29,365 nt of DNA, from positions 16,195-45,559 of the forward strand of contig DHMO01000037.1 of assembly GCA_002405835.1 (NCBI GenBank), in the 5' to 3' direction. The notes under the pieces are model-generated. The model did no database searches and was not told the DNA's origin. It was given only the letters and a program-made list of their open reading frames with translations. The position numbers and the translations under genes are program-made. Positions 6,731 through 15,469 of the stretch are shown here, piece by piece. The first letter of the stretch is position 1, and every line of letters begins with the position of its first letter. Origin of the DNA: Lentisphaeria bacterium UBA4640 (lineage in GTDB: Bacteria > Verrucomicrobiota > Lentisphaeria > Victivallales > UBA1829).

Positions 6731-7882
6731 ATGACGGCAAAGAAGAAAAAAGTATTTGTCTCGGGATGCTACGACATGCTGCATTCCGGCCACGTGGCCT
6801 TCTTTGAAGAGGCCGCATCCCACGGAGATCTCTACGTCGGGCTCGGATCCGATCAGACGATCTATGAGCTGAAGGGACGCAGGACAATCAACTCCAATGC
6901 GGAACGGCTCTACATGGTCAAGGCGCTTCGCTGCGTCAAAGACGCGTGGATCAGCTCCGGAAGCGGACTGCTCGACTTTGAAAAAGAGCTCCGGGAACTG
7001 AAACCGGATATCTTTTTCGTAAACACGGACGGATACACGCCGTCAAAGGAAAAGCTCTGCAAAGAACTCGGAATCGAACTGATGGTCAGCAAACGCCTGC
7101 CGTCGGCGGGGCTTCCCGCGCGCTCCACAACGTCGCTGCGCCAGGAATGCCGCATCCCGTACCGCGTCGAACTCTGCGGCGGATGGCTTGATCAGCCGGC
7201 GGTCAACTCGGTCTGTCCGGGCTCCGTCATCGTCATGTCGATTGAACCGACTGTTGAATTCAACGACCGGGCGGGCATGGCGACAAGCTCGCGCAAAAAA
7301 GCGATCGAACTCTGGCAGACCCAGTTTCCGGTCGGCGACCGCGAACAGCTCGCGCATCTTCTGTTCTGCGTGGAAAATCCTCCGGGAACCAAGGCGGTCA
7401 GCGGTTCACAGGATCAGCTCGGACTTCTGCTTCCCGGACTCAACAAGCTCAATTACGACAACGGATACTGGCCGGTTTCGATTGAATCGGTCACCGATGA
7501 CGCCGTTTTGAATTTTATCGCGGACAAGCTCTGGCTGGTCGCGCTTCCCCAGCGACAGCGCAACTACGATGTGCTTGCGAACACCAACATCAACCCGGTC
7601 AGCGCGAAAAAACTCGCGGATGCGACGGAGCGATGCTGGCAGGCGATGCTGAACGGCGACACCAAAGTCTGGGGCGAAGCGACACGCACCTGTTTTGACG
7701 CCCAGCTTGAAATGTATCCGAACATGCTCACGGCAGACGTCTCCGAAGCGGTGGAACGATACCGCTCCGGAGCGTACGGCTGGAAACTCACCGGCTGCGG
7801 AGGCGGAGGATATCTCATCCTCGTATCCGACCGGGAAATTCCGAACGCCATCAAGGTTCAGCCATGCCGGAACATTTCCTGA
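6731..7882 (+). CDS. Fused cytidylyltransferase-like nucleotidyltransferase and GHMP-type sugar kinase
   Basis: Residues about 7-135 form a nucleotidyltransferase of the cytidylyltransferase superfamily, with the HxGH motif as HSGH (18-21). Residues about 140-383 form a compact GHMP kinase. Its landmarks are RIPYRVELCGGWLDQP (from about 140), a phosphate-binding loop read as GMATSSRKKA (about 181-190), SGSQDQLG (about 223-230, like the QDQ motif of heptose kinases) and the glycine-rich CGGGGYLI near the end. The order nucleotidyltransferase then kinase suggests one polypeptide that phosphorylates a sugar at C1 and then activates it with a nucleotide, as HldE and Fkp do with other domain orders. 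The substrate is not known. The position between the uronic acid genes and gmd/fcl points to precursor supply for the same polysaccharide. The kinase half is shorter than a typical GHMP kinase of 300 or more residues. The ribosome site (AAGGGTGA) is weak. Confidence 0.75.
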   Translation: MTAKKKKVFVSGCYDMLHSGHVAFFEEAASHGDLYVGLGSDQTIYELKGRRTINSNAERLYMVKALRCVKDAWISSGSGLLDFEKELRELKPDIFFVNTDGYTPSKEKLCKELGIELMVSKRLPSAGLPARSTTSLRQECRIPYRVELCGGWLDQPAVNSVCPGSVIVMSIEPTVEFNDRAGMATSSRKKAIELWQTQFPVGDREQLAHLLFCVENPPGTKAVSGSQDQLGLLLPGLNKLNYDNGYWPVSIESVTDDAVLNFIADKLWLVALPQRQRNYDVLANTNINPVSAKKLADATERCWQAMLNGDTKVWGEATRTCFDAQLEMYPNMLTADVSEAVERYRSGAYGWKLTGCGGGGYLILVSDREIPNAIKVQPCRNIS

Positions 7883-7887
7883 AAAAC

Positions 7888-7912
7888 ACCGTCGGGGATT
7901 GTCTCTGACGGT
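7888..7912 (+). other. Intercistronic hairpin before gmd (possible attenuator)
   Basis: ACCGTC (7888-7893) pairs with GACGGT (7907-7912), and the stem continues through GGGA/TCTC to a 3-base loop. Only a short, interrupted T-run follows (GGTTTCAATA), so full termination is unlikely. It may tune readthrough into gmd or protect the upstream message. Confidence 0.4.
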
Positions 7913-7936
7913 TTCAATACCGAAAGGACATAAGGA

Positions 7937-8989
7937 ATGAAAAAGGCTCTCATCACCGGAATCACAGGTCAGGACGGTTCGTATCTGACAGAACTGCTGC
8001 TGGAAAAAGGCTATGAAGTTCACGGCATCATGCGCCGCGCCAGCACATTCAACACGGGACGAATCGACCATCTGTACAAAGATCCCCATCTGGAAGGCGT
8101 CCGTCTCTTTCTCCACTACGGAGATCTGACAGATTCCAGCAATCTCAACAGACTGATCGAAAAGATTGCCCCGGAAGAGATCTACAATCTCGGTGCCCAG
8201 AGCCATGTCCGCGTCTCCTTTGACGTTCCGGAATATTCCGCCGATGCAGACGCCCTCGGCGTGCTCCGTCTCCTCGACGCCGTCCGCGAAACCGAAGTCA
8301 ACGCCCGTTTCTACCAGGCCTCCACCTCCGAACTCTTCGGTCTCGTGCAGGAAGTTCCCCAGCGCGAAACGACGCCGTTCTATCCGCGCAGCCCCTATGC
8401 CGTTGCCAAGCTCTACGGGTTCTGGATCACAAAAAACTACCGCGAAGCCTACGGGCTCCACGCCTCCAACGGCATCCTCTTCAACCATGAATCCCCTCGC
8501 CGCGGCGAAACATTCGTCACCCGCAAAATCACTATGGCCGCGGCAAGAATCGTGCGCGGTCTTCAGGACTGCTTCTACATGGGCAACATCGACGCCCGCC
8601 GCGACTGGGGCTATGCCAAGGACTATGTCAAAATGATGTGGATGATGCTCCAGCAGGAAAAACCCGACGACTACGTCGTCGCCACCGGTGAAATGCACAC
8701 GGTCCGCGAATTCATTGAGAAGACTTTCGAGCATGTCGGTCACCCGATCGAATGGAAAGGCAAAGGCGTGGATGAAGTCGGAATCGACACGAGAACCGGA
8801 AAGACCGTCATGCGCATCGACCCGCGCTATTTCCGTCCGGCGGAAGTGGAACAGCTTCTCGGCGATCCCACAAAAGCGAAAAAACAGCTCGGCTGGGTTC
8901 CGGAAGTCAAATTTGAACAGCTAGTCAAAATCATGATCGAAGGCGACCTCCGTCTTCTTGACAAACCCGGCTATGAAATCGGTTTCTGA
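7937..8989 (+). CDS. gmd: GDP-mannose 4,6-dehydratase
   Basis: It converts GDP-D-mannose to GDP-4-keto-6-deoxy-D-mannose in the cytoplasm, the first step to GDP-L-fucose. The cofactor loop GITGQDG is at residues 8-14. ASTSELFG gives the catalytic Thr/Ser and Glu region, and Tyr154-x3-Lys158 is in SPYAVAK. The GDP-binding FNHESPRRGETFVTRKI and the RDWGYAKDYV segment are near-invariant in Gmd. The length of 350 residues is typical. An AAGGA ribosome site stands just upstream, and the 54-base gap from the previous gene contains a hairpin. The next gene is fcl, which completes the pathway. A GDP-mannose source (ManA/ManB/ManC) is not in this window. Confidence 0.97.
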   Translation: MKKALITGITGQDGSYLTELLLEKGYEVHGIMRRASTFNTGRIDHLYKDPHLEGVRLFLHYGDLTDSSNLNRLIEKIAPEEIYNLGAQSHVRVSFDVPEYSADADALGVLRLLDAVRETEVNARFYQASTSELFGLVQEVPQRETTPFYPRSPYAVAKLYGFWITKNYREAYGLHASNGILFNHESPRRGETFVTRKITMAAARIVRGLQDCFYMGNIDARRDWGYAKDYVKMMWMMLQQEKPDDYVVATGEMHTVREFIEKTFEHVGHPIEWKGKGVDEVGIDTRTGKTVMRIDPRYFRPAEVEQLLGDPTKAKKQLGWVPEVKFEQLVKIMIEGDLRLLDKPGYEIGF

Positions 8990-9002
8990 GCGGAGAACGG
9001 AC

Positions 9003-9950
9003 ATGATTGACAAGAATGCAAAAATCTTCATCTGCGGTCACCGCGGAATGGTCGGCAGCGCCTGCGTCCGCAAATTCGAAAAAGAGGGATACACCAACAT
9101 CCTGAAACGCACCCATGCGGAACTCGACCTCCGCAATCAGGCGGCTGTAAAGGAATTTTTTGAAAAGGAAAAACCGGAATACGTCATTCTCGCCGGAGCC
9201 AAAGTCGGCGGAATCATGGCGAACAAACTGCACTGCGCGGAGTTCCTGCTTGAAAACCTCGAAATCCAGAACAACGTCATCATGCAGAGCTATCTGAATG
9301 GCGTAAAGAAGTTCTGTTTTCTCGGTTCAAGCTGCATCTACCCCTGTCAGGCGCCGCAGCCGATCAAGGAGGAGTATCTGCTCACCGGTCCGCTGGAACC
9401 GACCAACGAAGGCTACGCACTCGCCAAGATTTCCGGCTACAAGCTCTGTCTCTATCTATCGAAACAGTACGGCTGGCCGACCGTCAGCCTGATGCCCTGC
9501 AACCTTTACGGCACGAACGATACTTATGATCTTGTGAACGGGCACGTCTTCCCGACCTTTGTCCGCCGTTTCGTGGAAGCCGCGCGCGAAAACCGGTCGG
9601 AAGAGGTTCTCTGGGGAACCGGCAAGCCGCTGCGCGAATTTCTGCACGTGGACGATGTGGCGAACGCGGTCTACTATTTCATGCAGAACAGAAGCGAACC
9701 GGAAGTCATCAACATCGGCTACGGCTCGGACATCACGATCCGCGAGCTTGCGGAAAAAATCGCGAAAGCCGCCGGATTCAAGGGCGAACTCAAGTGGGAT
9801 TCGACCAAGCCCGATGGCATGTACCGCAAGCTGATGGATTCCTCGAAAGCCCGCTCGCTCGGCTGGAAACCACAGATCTCGCTCGACGAGGGAATCGAAC
9901 GGACCGTGAAGGAGTTTGCTTCCGGGGCCGTAAAGCTGCACCACGGCTGA
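9003..9950 (+). CDS. fcl: GDP-L-fucose synthase (GDP-4-keto-6-deoxymannose epimerase/reductase)
   Basis: It performs the 3,5-epimerisation and NADPH-dependent reduction that turn the Gmd product into GDP-L-fucose. The dinucleotide loop GHRGMVG is at residues 12-18, the GSSCIYP strand follows, and the catalytic Tyr138-x3-Lys142 is in EGYALAKISG. MPCNLYGTNDTYD is a family segment. The length of 315 residues is typical. An in-frame ATG at 8958 lies inside gmd; the ATG at 9003 is preferred because CGGAG precedes it at 8-9 bases and the protein then begins where the family does. It lies 13 bases after gmd and is surely cotranscribed with it. Confidence 0.95.
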   Translation: MIDKNAKIFICGHRGMVGSACVRKFEKEGYTNILKRTHAELDLRNQAAVKEFFEKEKPEYVILAGAKVGGIMANKLHCAEFLLENLEIQNNVIMQSYLNGVKKFCFLGSSCIYPCQAPQPIKEEYLLTGPLEPTNEGYALAKISGYKLCLYLSKQYGWPTVSLMPCNLYGTNDTYDLVNGHVFPTFVRRFVEAARENRSEEVLWGTGKPLREFLHVDDVANAVYYFMQNRSEPEVINIGYGSDITIRELAEKIAKAAGFKGELKWDSTKPDGMYRKLMDSSKARSLGWKPQISLDEGIERTVKEFASGAVKLHHG

Positions 9951-9966
9951 AACAGAACCAAGAAAA

Positions 9967-11508
9967 ATGTCTGATCCAAGCAATGCAAAACGGATTGCGG
10001 AGAATACGGTTATTCTCTACATCCGCATGATCATCCTGCTCGGGATCTCGCTCTACACCTCCAGAGTTCTGCTGGAGGTGCTCGGAGTCGAGGACTACGG
10101 AATCTACAACATTGTCGGAAGCATTGTTGTTCTTTTCTCCTTCCTGAGCAACTCGATGATGAGCGCGACTCAGCGTTTCATTGCGTTTGAAATCGGACGG
10201 AAAGACGGAGACGTCTCTCACATTTTCCGCTGTTCTCTGGCGCTTCATGTTCTGCTGGCGGCGGTGTTCGGAGTTCTCTCCGAAGCGGTCGGCGTTCCGG
10301 TGCTCAACAAGGTGCTGAACATCGAAGCATCCAGGATGGCGGCGGCGAACTGGGCGTTCCAGTTCTCGCTCCTGGTGTTTCTGCTCCAGATTATCCGAGT
10401 CCCGTTTTTTGCACTGCTGATTGCATATGAAAAGATGGGATCCTACGCGTTTCTGAACATTCTGGAAGCCGTCACGAAACTTGCGGCGGTTGTCGCGCTC
10501 TGCCATATTCATGCGGACAAACTGATTCTTTTCTCCGGATTGTATTTTGCCAGCCAGGTGCTGATGCTGATTCTGTTCTGTCTCTGGTGCCGGAAACTTT
10601 TCCCGCAGATTTCGTTCACCATGTTGTTCCGGAAGGCGGATATCCTTCAGCTCTGTTCCTTCTCCGGCTGGAGTATGCTGGGGAGTTTTGCGAACATCCT
10701 GAGACAGCAGGTTGTAAACCTTCTGATCAATGTATTCTGCGGAGTCCGGATCAATTCAGCGGTCGGCGTTGCCCAGCAGCTGAGTTCGACCGTATTCAAC
10801 TTCGTTGCGGGTTTTCAGACAGCGTTCAATCCGCCGCTGATCAAAAAGTATGCGGAAAAGGAATACAAGGAACTGTTTCAGCTCATTGCAGGCGCCTCAA
10901 AATATTCGTTTTACCTGCTCTATTTCTTTGCGCTTCCCCTGCTCTGCACCGCACCGTTTGTGTTCGGGATCTGGCTTAAAGAGGTTCCGCAATATACGGT
11001 TGAGTTCTGCCGGTGGGAAATCATCGGAATGTTTTTCGATGCTCTCTCCGCTCCCCTCTGGACAACCTCGCAGGCGACGGGCAAAATCCGCGGCTATCAG
11101 ATTCTCATGTCCATTATCATCGTGGCGAATCTGCCGGCGGCGTTTCTGATTCTTTTCTTCCATCTCCCGCCCGTTTACATCTTCGTTGCGAGAGTGGTGT
11201 TCAATGCCCTGGCGTTCGCGGCGCGCATTGTGTTCCTGCACGGACAGGTGCGTCTGCCTGTGTTTTTCTATCTCCGCAAAGCCGTTCTTCCGATTCTCGG
11301 AGTTGTTGCGCTGACTTTTCCGCTTCCGCTGCTCTGTTCTTCCGGCGAAATCGGCTGGGGAAAATTCCTGCTGACCGGAACGGTTTGCGCGCTCTCGGTC
11401 CCGGCGGCTGTTTTCTTTGCCGGAATGAACGCATCCGAACGCGGACTTCTCAAAAGTTATCTCGCTCAGAAACTGACCGGAATCCGCGGCAGACTCAAGC
11501 GGGTGTAA
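9967..11508 (+). CDS. wzx: Wzx-like polysaccharide flippase (MOP/PST superfamily)
   Basis: This 513-residue protein is hydrophobic throughout, with roughly 12-14 predicted membrane segments. Its N-terminal pattern (KRIAENTVILYIRMI, then LGVEDYGIYNIVG and NSMMSATQRFIAFEIG) is typical of oligosaccharide-lipid flippases of the PST group. It should move the undecaprenyl-linked repeat unit across the inner membrane to the periplasm. It starts 16 bases after fcl with a weak AGAAAA ribosome site. After its stop there is an 82-base gap with a fresh promoter, so the transcript may be reset here. The flippase assignment is confident at family level; substrate specificity cannot be read. Confidence 0.88.
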   Translation: MSDPSNAKRIAENTVILYIRMIILLGISLYTSRVLLEVLGVEDYGIYNIVGSIVVLFSFLSNSMMSATQRFIAFEIGRKDGDVSHIFRCSLALHVLLAAVFGVLSEAVGVPVLNKVLNIEASRMAAANWAFQFSLLVFLLQIIRVPFFALLIAYEKMGSYAFLNILEAVTKLAAVVALCHIHADKLILFSGLYFASQVLMLILFCLWCRKLFPQISFTMLFRKADILQLCSFSGWSMLGSFANILRQQVVNLLINVFCGVRINSAVGVAQQLSSTVFNFVAGFQTAFNPPLIKKYAEKEYKELFQLIAGASKYSFYLLYFFALPLLCTAPFVFGIWLKEVPQYTVEFCRWEIIGMFFDALSAPLWTTSQATGKIRGYQILMSIIIVANLPAAFLILFFHLPPVYIFVARVVFNALAFAARIVFLHGQVRLPVFFYLRKAVLPILGVVALTFPLPLLCSSGEIGWGKFLLTGTVCALSVPAAVFFAGMNASERGLLKSYLAQKLTGIRGRLKRV

Positions 11509-11540
11509 GCAAATTCTTTACGTTCTTATTCCACCCATGC

Positions 11541-11568
11541 TTGAAAATATCCGGAAAAGTTGTATAGT
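11541..11568 (+). promoter_or_regulatory. Internal sigma-70 promoter within the polysaccharide locus
   Basis: TTGAAA at 11541-11546 and TATAGT at 11563-11568 are separated by 16 bases, with TG just before the -10. Transcription would begin near 11575, directly at the CGGAGG ribosome site (11576-11581), which is 9 bases before the ATG at 11591. This is one of the best promoters in the window and could drive the whole downstream chain. Confidence 0.65.
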
Positions 11569-11590
11569 AGGGGCACGGAGGATGTGACTG

Positions 11591-13153
11591 ATGAAGAGGA
11601 TTACCAGCAGCGTTTATACATTTGAAAATATTATCCGCGGTCATTTTCTGTATGTGGACAAAACGGAACATATCTGGAAGCTGGCTGCACCTCCTCAGGA
11701 AATGTATTTTCTCTCCCGTCCCCGCCGCTTTGGAAAATCCCTGATGATCTCCACGCTCAAAGCCCTCTTCGAGGGACGCAAGGAGCTGTTCGACGGACTG
11801 GCAATTTCAAAAAAGAATTATGACTGGAAGCCGTATCCGGTCATACATTTTGACCTTAACGGCTGGGATTTTCACGGGCTGAAAGAGACTCGAAACAGTT
11901 TGCGCGAACTGGTCTTGGAGTGTGCTCAAAACCATCATATTTCTCTGAACGCGACAGAACCTTGTGATATGTTCCGGGAACTTATCCGTGCATTATCTTC
12001 AGAAAATCAGAAAGTCGTCGTTCTTATTGATGAATATGACAAACCTATTCTGAATAATATTACAGCCCCCTATGCACAAGACATTCTGAATGAGCTTAAA
12101 TCATTCTACTCCGTCATCAAAGCATTTGAAAACGCTCTGCGCTTTGCGTTTATCACCGGCGTGACGAAATTCTGCCATGTCTCCCTGTTCTCCGACCTCA
12201 ACAACCTGACGGACATCACCATGCGCGCCGACTATGCGACCATGTTCGGGTACACGCAGGCGGAGCTGGAACACTATTTCGGCGACCGAATCGAAGCAAC
12301 CGCGCAAGCTCAGAAAATTCCGGTGAATGAACTCAAAAAGAAACTCAAAGACTGGTATGACGGCTACTGCTTCGAGGAGAACTCCGAATCTGTCTACAAC
12401 CCGGTTTCCATTGCAAAATTCTTTGAGAACGACGGAAAGTTCGACAACTACTGGTTCGCTACCGGAACCCCCTCTTTTCTGATGGAACTGGCAAAAAAAA
12501 CCGATTTCAACTTCGAAGACGCCGTATCGAAAGCGGTTCCCGGTGTGACATTCGATTCGTTCGAAATTCACAACATCGACCCGGTGACCCTGCTCCTGCA
12601 GACTGGATACCTCACCATCAAATCCAGTGAAATCCGGTTCAGCAAACGCTGGTTCTGGCTGGACTTCCCAAACGAGGAAGTCGCGGAATCATTCAGCACA
12701 TATCTGCTGAACAGCTACGTCGGCAAAACCCGGCGCGAAGTCAGCAGTTTCTCCGCAGACCTGGCAACCGCTTTTCTGGAAGGCGATCTGAAACAGGCAA
12801 GAAAAGTTCTCGAAACATTCTTTGCGGGTGTCCCCTACACAATCCACAAAAAAAGCGAAGCGACATTCCAGTCCATCTTCTACGCAATATTCCGTCTGCT
12901 CGGATTCAATATCGAAGCGGAATCCTGCACGAACGACGGACGCATCGATGCGGTTGTCCAGACGGACGACCATATCTATCTCTTTGAATTCAAGCTGGAT
13001 GAGGACAACTCCGCATTGCCGCAAATCAAAGAAAAAGCCTACTTCAGAAAATATCTTCACTCTTCAAAAAAAATCACTCTGATCGGAGTCAACTTTGATT
13101 CAGAAAAAGGTCAGCTTATCAACTGGCAGACTGAAGACGTTGCATCCGTATGA
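11591..13153 (+). CDS. AAA-ATPase-like protein with C-terminal PD-(D/E)XK nuclease domain (PF09820/PF08011 type)
   Basis: The protein matches the widespread AAA-ATPase-like plus DUF1703 nuclease family. It has a modified Walker A (RPRRFGKS, 43-50), a Walker B-like VVVLIDEYDKPIL (from about residue 140), and a C-terminal PD-(D/E)XK pattern with Asp in GRIDAVV and EFK in LFEFKLD (about 450-470). The length of 520 residues is typical. The family is found in many copies per genome in gut anaerobes, and its role is unknown; mobility, defence or toxin-like roles have been suggested. It has no evident role in polysaccharide synthesis. Here it has its own promoter and a strong CGGAGG site, and its stop overlaps the next start (ATGA), so it is translationally coupled to the downstream Fe-S protein. 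Part of its coding sequence (about 11880-12130) looks more AT-rich than the neighbouring genes. Confidence 0.88.
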   Translation: MKRITSSVYTFENIIRGHFLYVDKTEHIWKLAAPPQEMYFLSRPRRFGKSLMISTLKALFEGRKELFDGLAISKKNYDWKPYPVIHFDLNGWDFHGLKETRNSLRELVLECAQNHHISLNATEPCDMFRELIRALSSENQKVVVLIDEYDKPILNNITAPYAQDILNELKSFYSVIKAFENALRFAFITGVTKFCHVSLFSDLNNLTDITMRADYATMFGYTQAELEHYFGDRIEATAQAQKIPVNELKKKLKDWYDGYCFEENSESVYNPVSIAKFFENDGKFDNYWFATGTPSFLMELAKKTDFNFEDAVSKAVPGVTFDSFEIHNIDPVTLLLQTGYLTIKSSEIRFSKRWFWLDFPNEEVAESFSTYLLNSYVGKTRREVSSFSADLATAFLEGDLKQARKVLETFFAGVPYTIHKKSEATFQSIFYAIFRLLGFNIEAESCTNDGRIDAVVQTDDHIYLFEFKLDEDNSALPQIKEKAYFRKYLHSSKKITLIGVNFDSEKGQLINWQTEDVASV

Positions 13154-14349
13154 AGATCTGTGATAAAAAACTCTGCTGCGGCTGTGGCGTCTGCAAAGCC
13201 GTGTGTCCGCAAAACGCCATACGCATGACTGCCGATGAACACGGTTTTCTTCATCCGGAAATTTCTGAAAAACTGTGCGTAAACTGCGGTCTCTGCAGAA
13301 AACGCTGTCCCGTTCTCTGTGAAAACCCGAAACCGGAACCCGGCGTCTTCGCCAGTTACGCGGCATGGAATAAAAATACAAAGGAACTCAAGGAGTCAAC
13401 CTCCGGAGGTGTCTTCTGGCTTCTCGCAAAAGAAATTCTCTCTCAAAACGGCGTGGTCTTCGGCGCTGTCTGGACGGACGACTGGAAAGTCCGCCACACG
13501 TTTGCTGAGACTCCGGAAGAGGCGGAAAAATTCCGTCAGTCCAAATACATGCAGAGCGAAATCGGCGATGCGTATCTCCAAGTCCGCGACTTTCTGAGAG
13601 CCGGACGCAAAGTTCTGTTCTCCGGAACGCCCTGTCAAGTGGCGGCTCTGCGAAGTTTTCTCGGGAAACCGGAGCCGAATCTGCTGACAACCGACATCAT
13701 CTGCCACGGCATCCCCTCCGCCGCTGTGTTCGGAAGATACCGCGCATATCTGGAAAAACTTCATCATGCGAAAATGACATATTACCGTTTCCGCAACAAG
13801 GTTCCGAGCTGGGCGGACTGCAAGAACGAAGCGCGCTTTGACAACGGGAAAATCCACGCGCCGGAACTCTTCGAAGATCCCTACTTCACCGTCTTTGTCC
13901 AGAACCTCTCCCTGCGCGAATCCTGCTATTCCTGCCGTTTTGCCAATGCAGAGCATCCGGCCGATATCACAATTGCGGATTTCTGGGGATTCACCCACAA
14001 CTCCTTCCGGTTCTTCCACTATCAGCGCGGATGCTCGTTCATCATGGTCAACACCGCGCGGGGCGCGGAAGCATTCAGCAAAATCGCACCGCAGCTGGTC
14101 TGCACGCCGCGTCCGGTTTCGGAAGCGGCCGGAGTGAACACAAATCTTCTGCATCCGCAGCCGAAACCGGAAAACGCGGAAATATTCTGGAAACGTTTCG
14201 CGGATTCCTCGCTTGACTTTGCAGAAATCTGCAGCGGTCTGACCTCGGCAAAAAATCTTTCGGGATTCGCCTATAAGCTGCAGATGTTAAAAGCGAAATA
14301 CCGTTTTCTCGTTCCTGTCAAACTCATACGCCGGCTGCTCCGCCGATAA
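13150..14349 (+). CDS. Fe-S protein with F420 hydrogenase/dehydrogenase beta-subunit domains, polysaccharide-associated
   Basis: Two N-terminal 4Fe-4S clusters are clear: C9-x2-C12-x2-C15-x3-C19-P and C43-x2-C46-x2-C49-x3-C53-P. The remaining ~340 residues match the FrhB/FdhB family (Coenzyme F420 hydrogenase/dehydrogenase beta subunit), including STSGGVFWLLA and FSGTPCQVAAL. Members of this family often sit beside polysaccharide pyruvyl transferases in capsule loci, as here. A redox step on a sugar or on the pyruvyl donor has been assumed, but the reaction is unproven. There is no reason to infer F420 use in this organism. The start overlaps the previous stop by 4 bases, and 16 bases separate it from the pyruvyl transferase gene. 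The length of 399 residues is usual. Confidence 0.85.
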   Translation: MKICDKKLCCGCGVCKAVCPQNAIRMTADEHGFLHPEISEKLCVNCGLCRKRCPVLCENPKPEPGVFASYAAWNKNTKELKESTSGGVFWLLAKEILSQNGVVFGAVWTDDWKVRHTFAETPEEAEKFRQSKYMQSEIGDAYLQVRDFLRAGRKVLFSGTPCQVAALRSFLGKPEPNLLTTDIICHGIPSAAVFGRYRAYLEKLHHAKMTYYRFRNKVPSWADCKNEARFDNGKIHAPELFEDPYFTVFVQNLSLRESCYSCRFANAEHPADITIADFWGFTHNSFRFFHYQRGCSFIMVNTARGAEAFSKIAPQLVCTPRPVSEAAGVNTNLLHPQPKPENAEIFWKRFADSSLDFAEICSGLTSAKNLSGFAYKLQMLKAKYRFLVPVKLIRRLLRR

Positions 14350-14365
14350 TTCATAAAGGAACCGT

Positions 14366-15469
14366 ATGCACCCTCTGATCAAAAAAATTCTCCGTCCGCC
14401 ATACCGGATGACTGTCGATTTCTTTCACGACTGCCACATACGCCGGCAGACAAAAAATCTGGCGAAGCTGCCGCCGGACAAAAAGAGAGTTTTCTATCTC
14501 GGCGTTGCCATGCACTCGAATCTCGGCGATCTGGCGCAATATTACTGCATCGGCAAATGGCTGAAAACAAACTATCCGGAACATGAAATTGTAGAACTCG
14601 AAGCGGAAACAGTCGTCTCCAGACGCTTCGGCTTCCTGGAACTTTTCCGCAAAGCGCTGAAACCGGACGACCTGATTTTCTTCCAGAGCGGGTACACAAC
14701 TCAGGATCTCGGCGGACTTCATGACGAAATGCACCGTCTGATTGCGACGGAATTTCCGGAACAGCCGATCGTCATGATGCCGCAGACCGTTTTCTTTGTT
14801 CATGAAGAGAACCGGCGCCGGACGGCGCTCGCGTGCAATCAGGCGCGGAAGATGCTGTTTCTCGCCCGCGACCGCATTTCGTTTGAACAGGCGAAAGCCA
14901 TGTTCCCCGACCTCGCGGTTCATCTTTATCCCGATATCGTCACTTCGCTGATCGGAAAATATCATTTCGATTCACCGCGCGAAAAAGTGCTCTTCTGCTG
15001 CCGCAACGACGGCGAAAAAAAATACACGGATGAGGAAATCGCGAATCTGCGCAAAAAACTTGCGGCATTCGTTGAAACGGAACTCTCCGACACCACGGTT
15101 TCCGTCAGAGCGTCAGAACTCCGCAAACATCTTCAGCATTATCTGGAGGAGATTTTCAAACGTTATTCCCGATACCGCGCAATCGTCACCGACCGCTATC
15201 ACGGAACAATCTTCTCCCTGATTGCGGGAACTCCGGTCATTATCCTCAAGACAACCGACCACAAGGTCATCACCGGGGCGGAATGGTTCCGCGGAGTTTA
15301 CGACGACCGCGTTTACACCGCGGAAACTCCCGACGACGTCGAGCCGATTCTCAGGAAGATTCTTCAGAATCCCCCGCAGAGTAAAACGGACAACTATTTT
15401 GAACGCAATTACTATCAGAAGCTCAAAGGGCTGATCGAATCCTCCATTCTCGCAAAGGAGGAAAAATGA
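14366..15469 (+). CDS. Polysaccharide pyruvyl transferase family protein
   Basis: This 367-residue protein belongs to the CsaB/WcaK-like pyruvyl transferase family (PF04230). Conserved parts are the N-terminal GVAMHSNLGDLAQYY (the family's GNxGD region), FFQSGYTTQDLGG, MMPQTVFF and the C-terminal TDRYHGTIFSLIAGTP signature. Such enzymes transfer a ketal-linked pyruvate from phosphoenolpyruvate to a sugar, giving negative charge, though some family members may do other chemistry. AAAGGAA stands just before the ATG. It forms a natural pair with the Fe-S protein upstream and overlaps the following glycosyltransferase by 4 bases. Confidence 0.88.
   Translation: MHPLIKKILRPPYRMTVDFFHDCHIRRQTKNLAKLPPDKKRVFYLGVAMHSNLGDLAQYYCIGKWLKTNYPEHEIVELEAETVVSRRFGFLELFRKALKPDDLIFFQSGYTTQDLGGLHDEMHRLIATEFPEQPIVMMPQTVFFVHEENRRRTALACNQARKMLFLARDRISFEQAKAMFPDLAVHLYPDIVTSLIGKYHFDSPREKVLFCCRNDGEKKYTDEEIANLRKKLAAFVETELSDTTVSVRASELRKHLQHYLEEIFKRYSRYRAIVTDRYHGTIFSLIAGTPVIILKTTDHKVITGAEWFRGVYDDRVYTAETPDDVEPILRKILQNPPQSKTDNYFERNYYQKLKGLIESSILAKEEK

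Noticed and set aside
7406..8743. A 445-codon minus-strand open frame opposite the fusion gene and gmd
   Set aside because: It spans two clear + strand genes and their gap, with low-complexity acidic composition and no recognisable domain.
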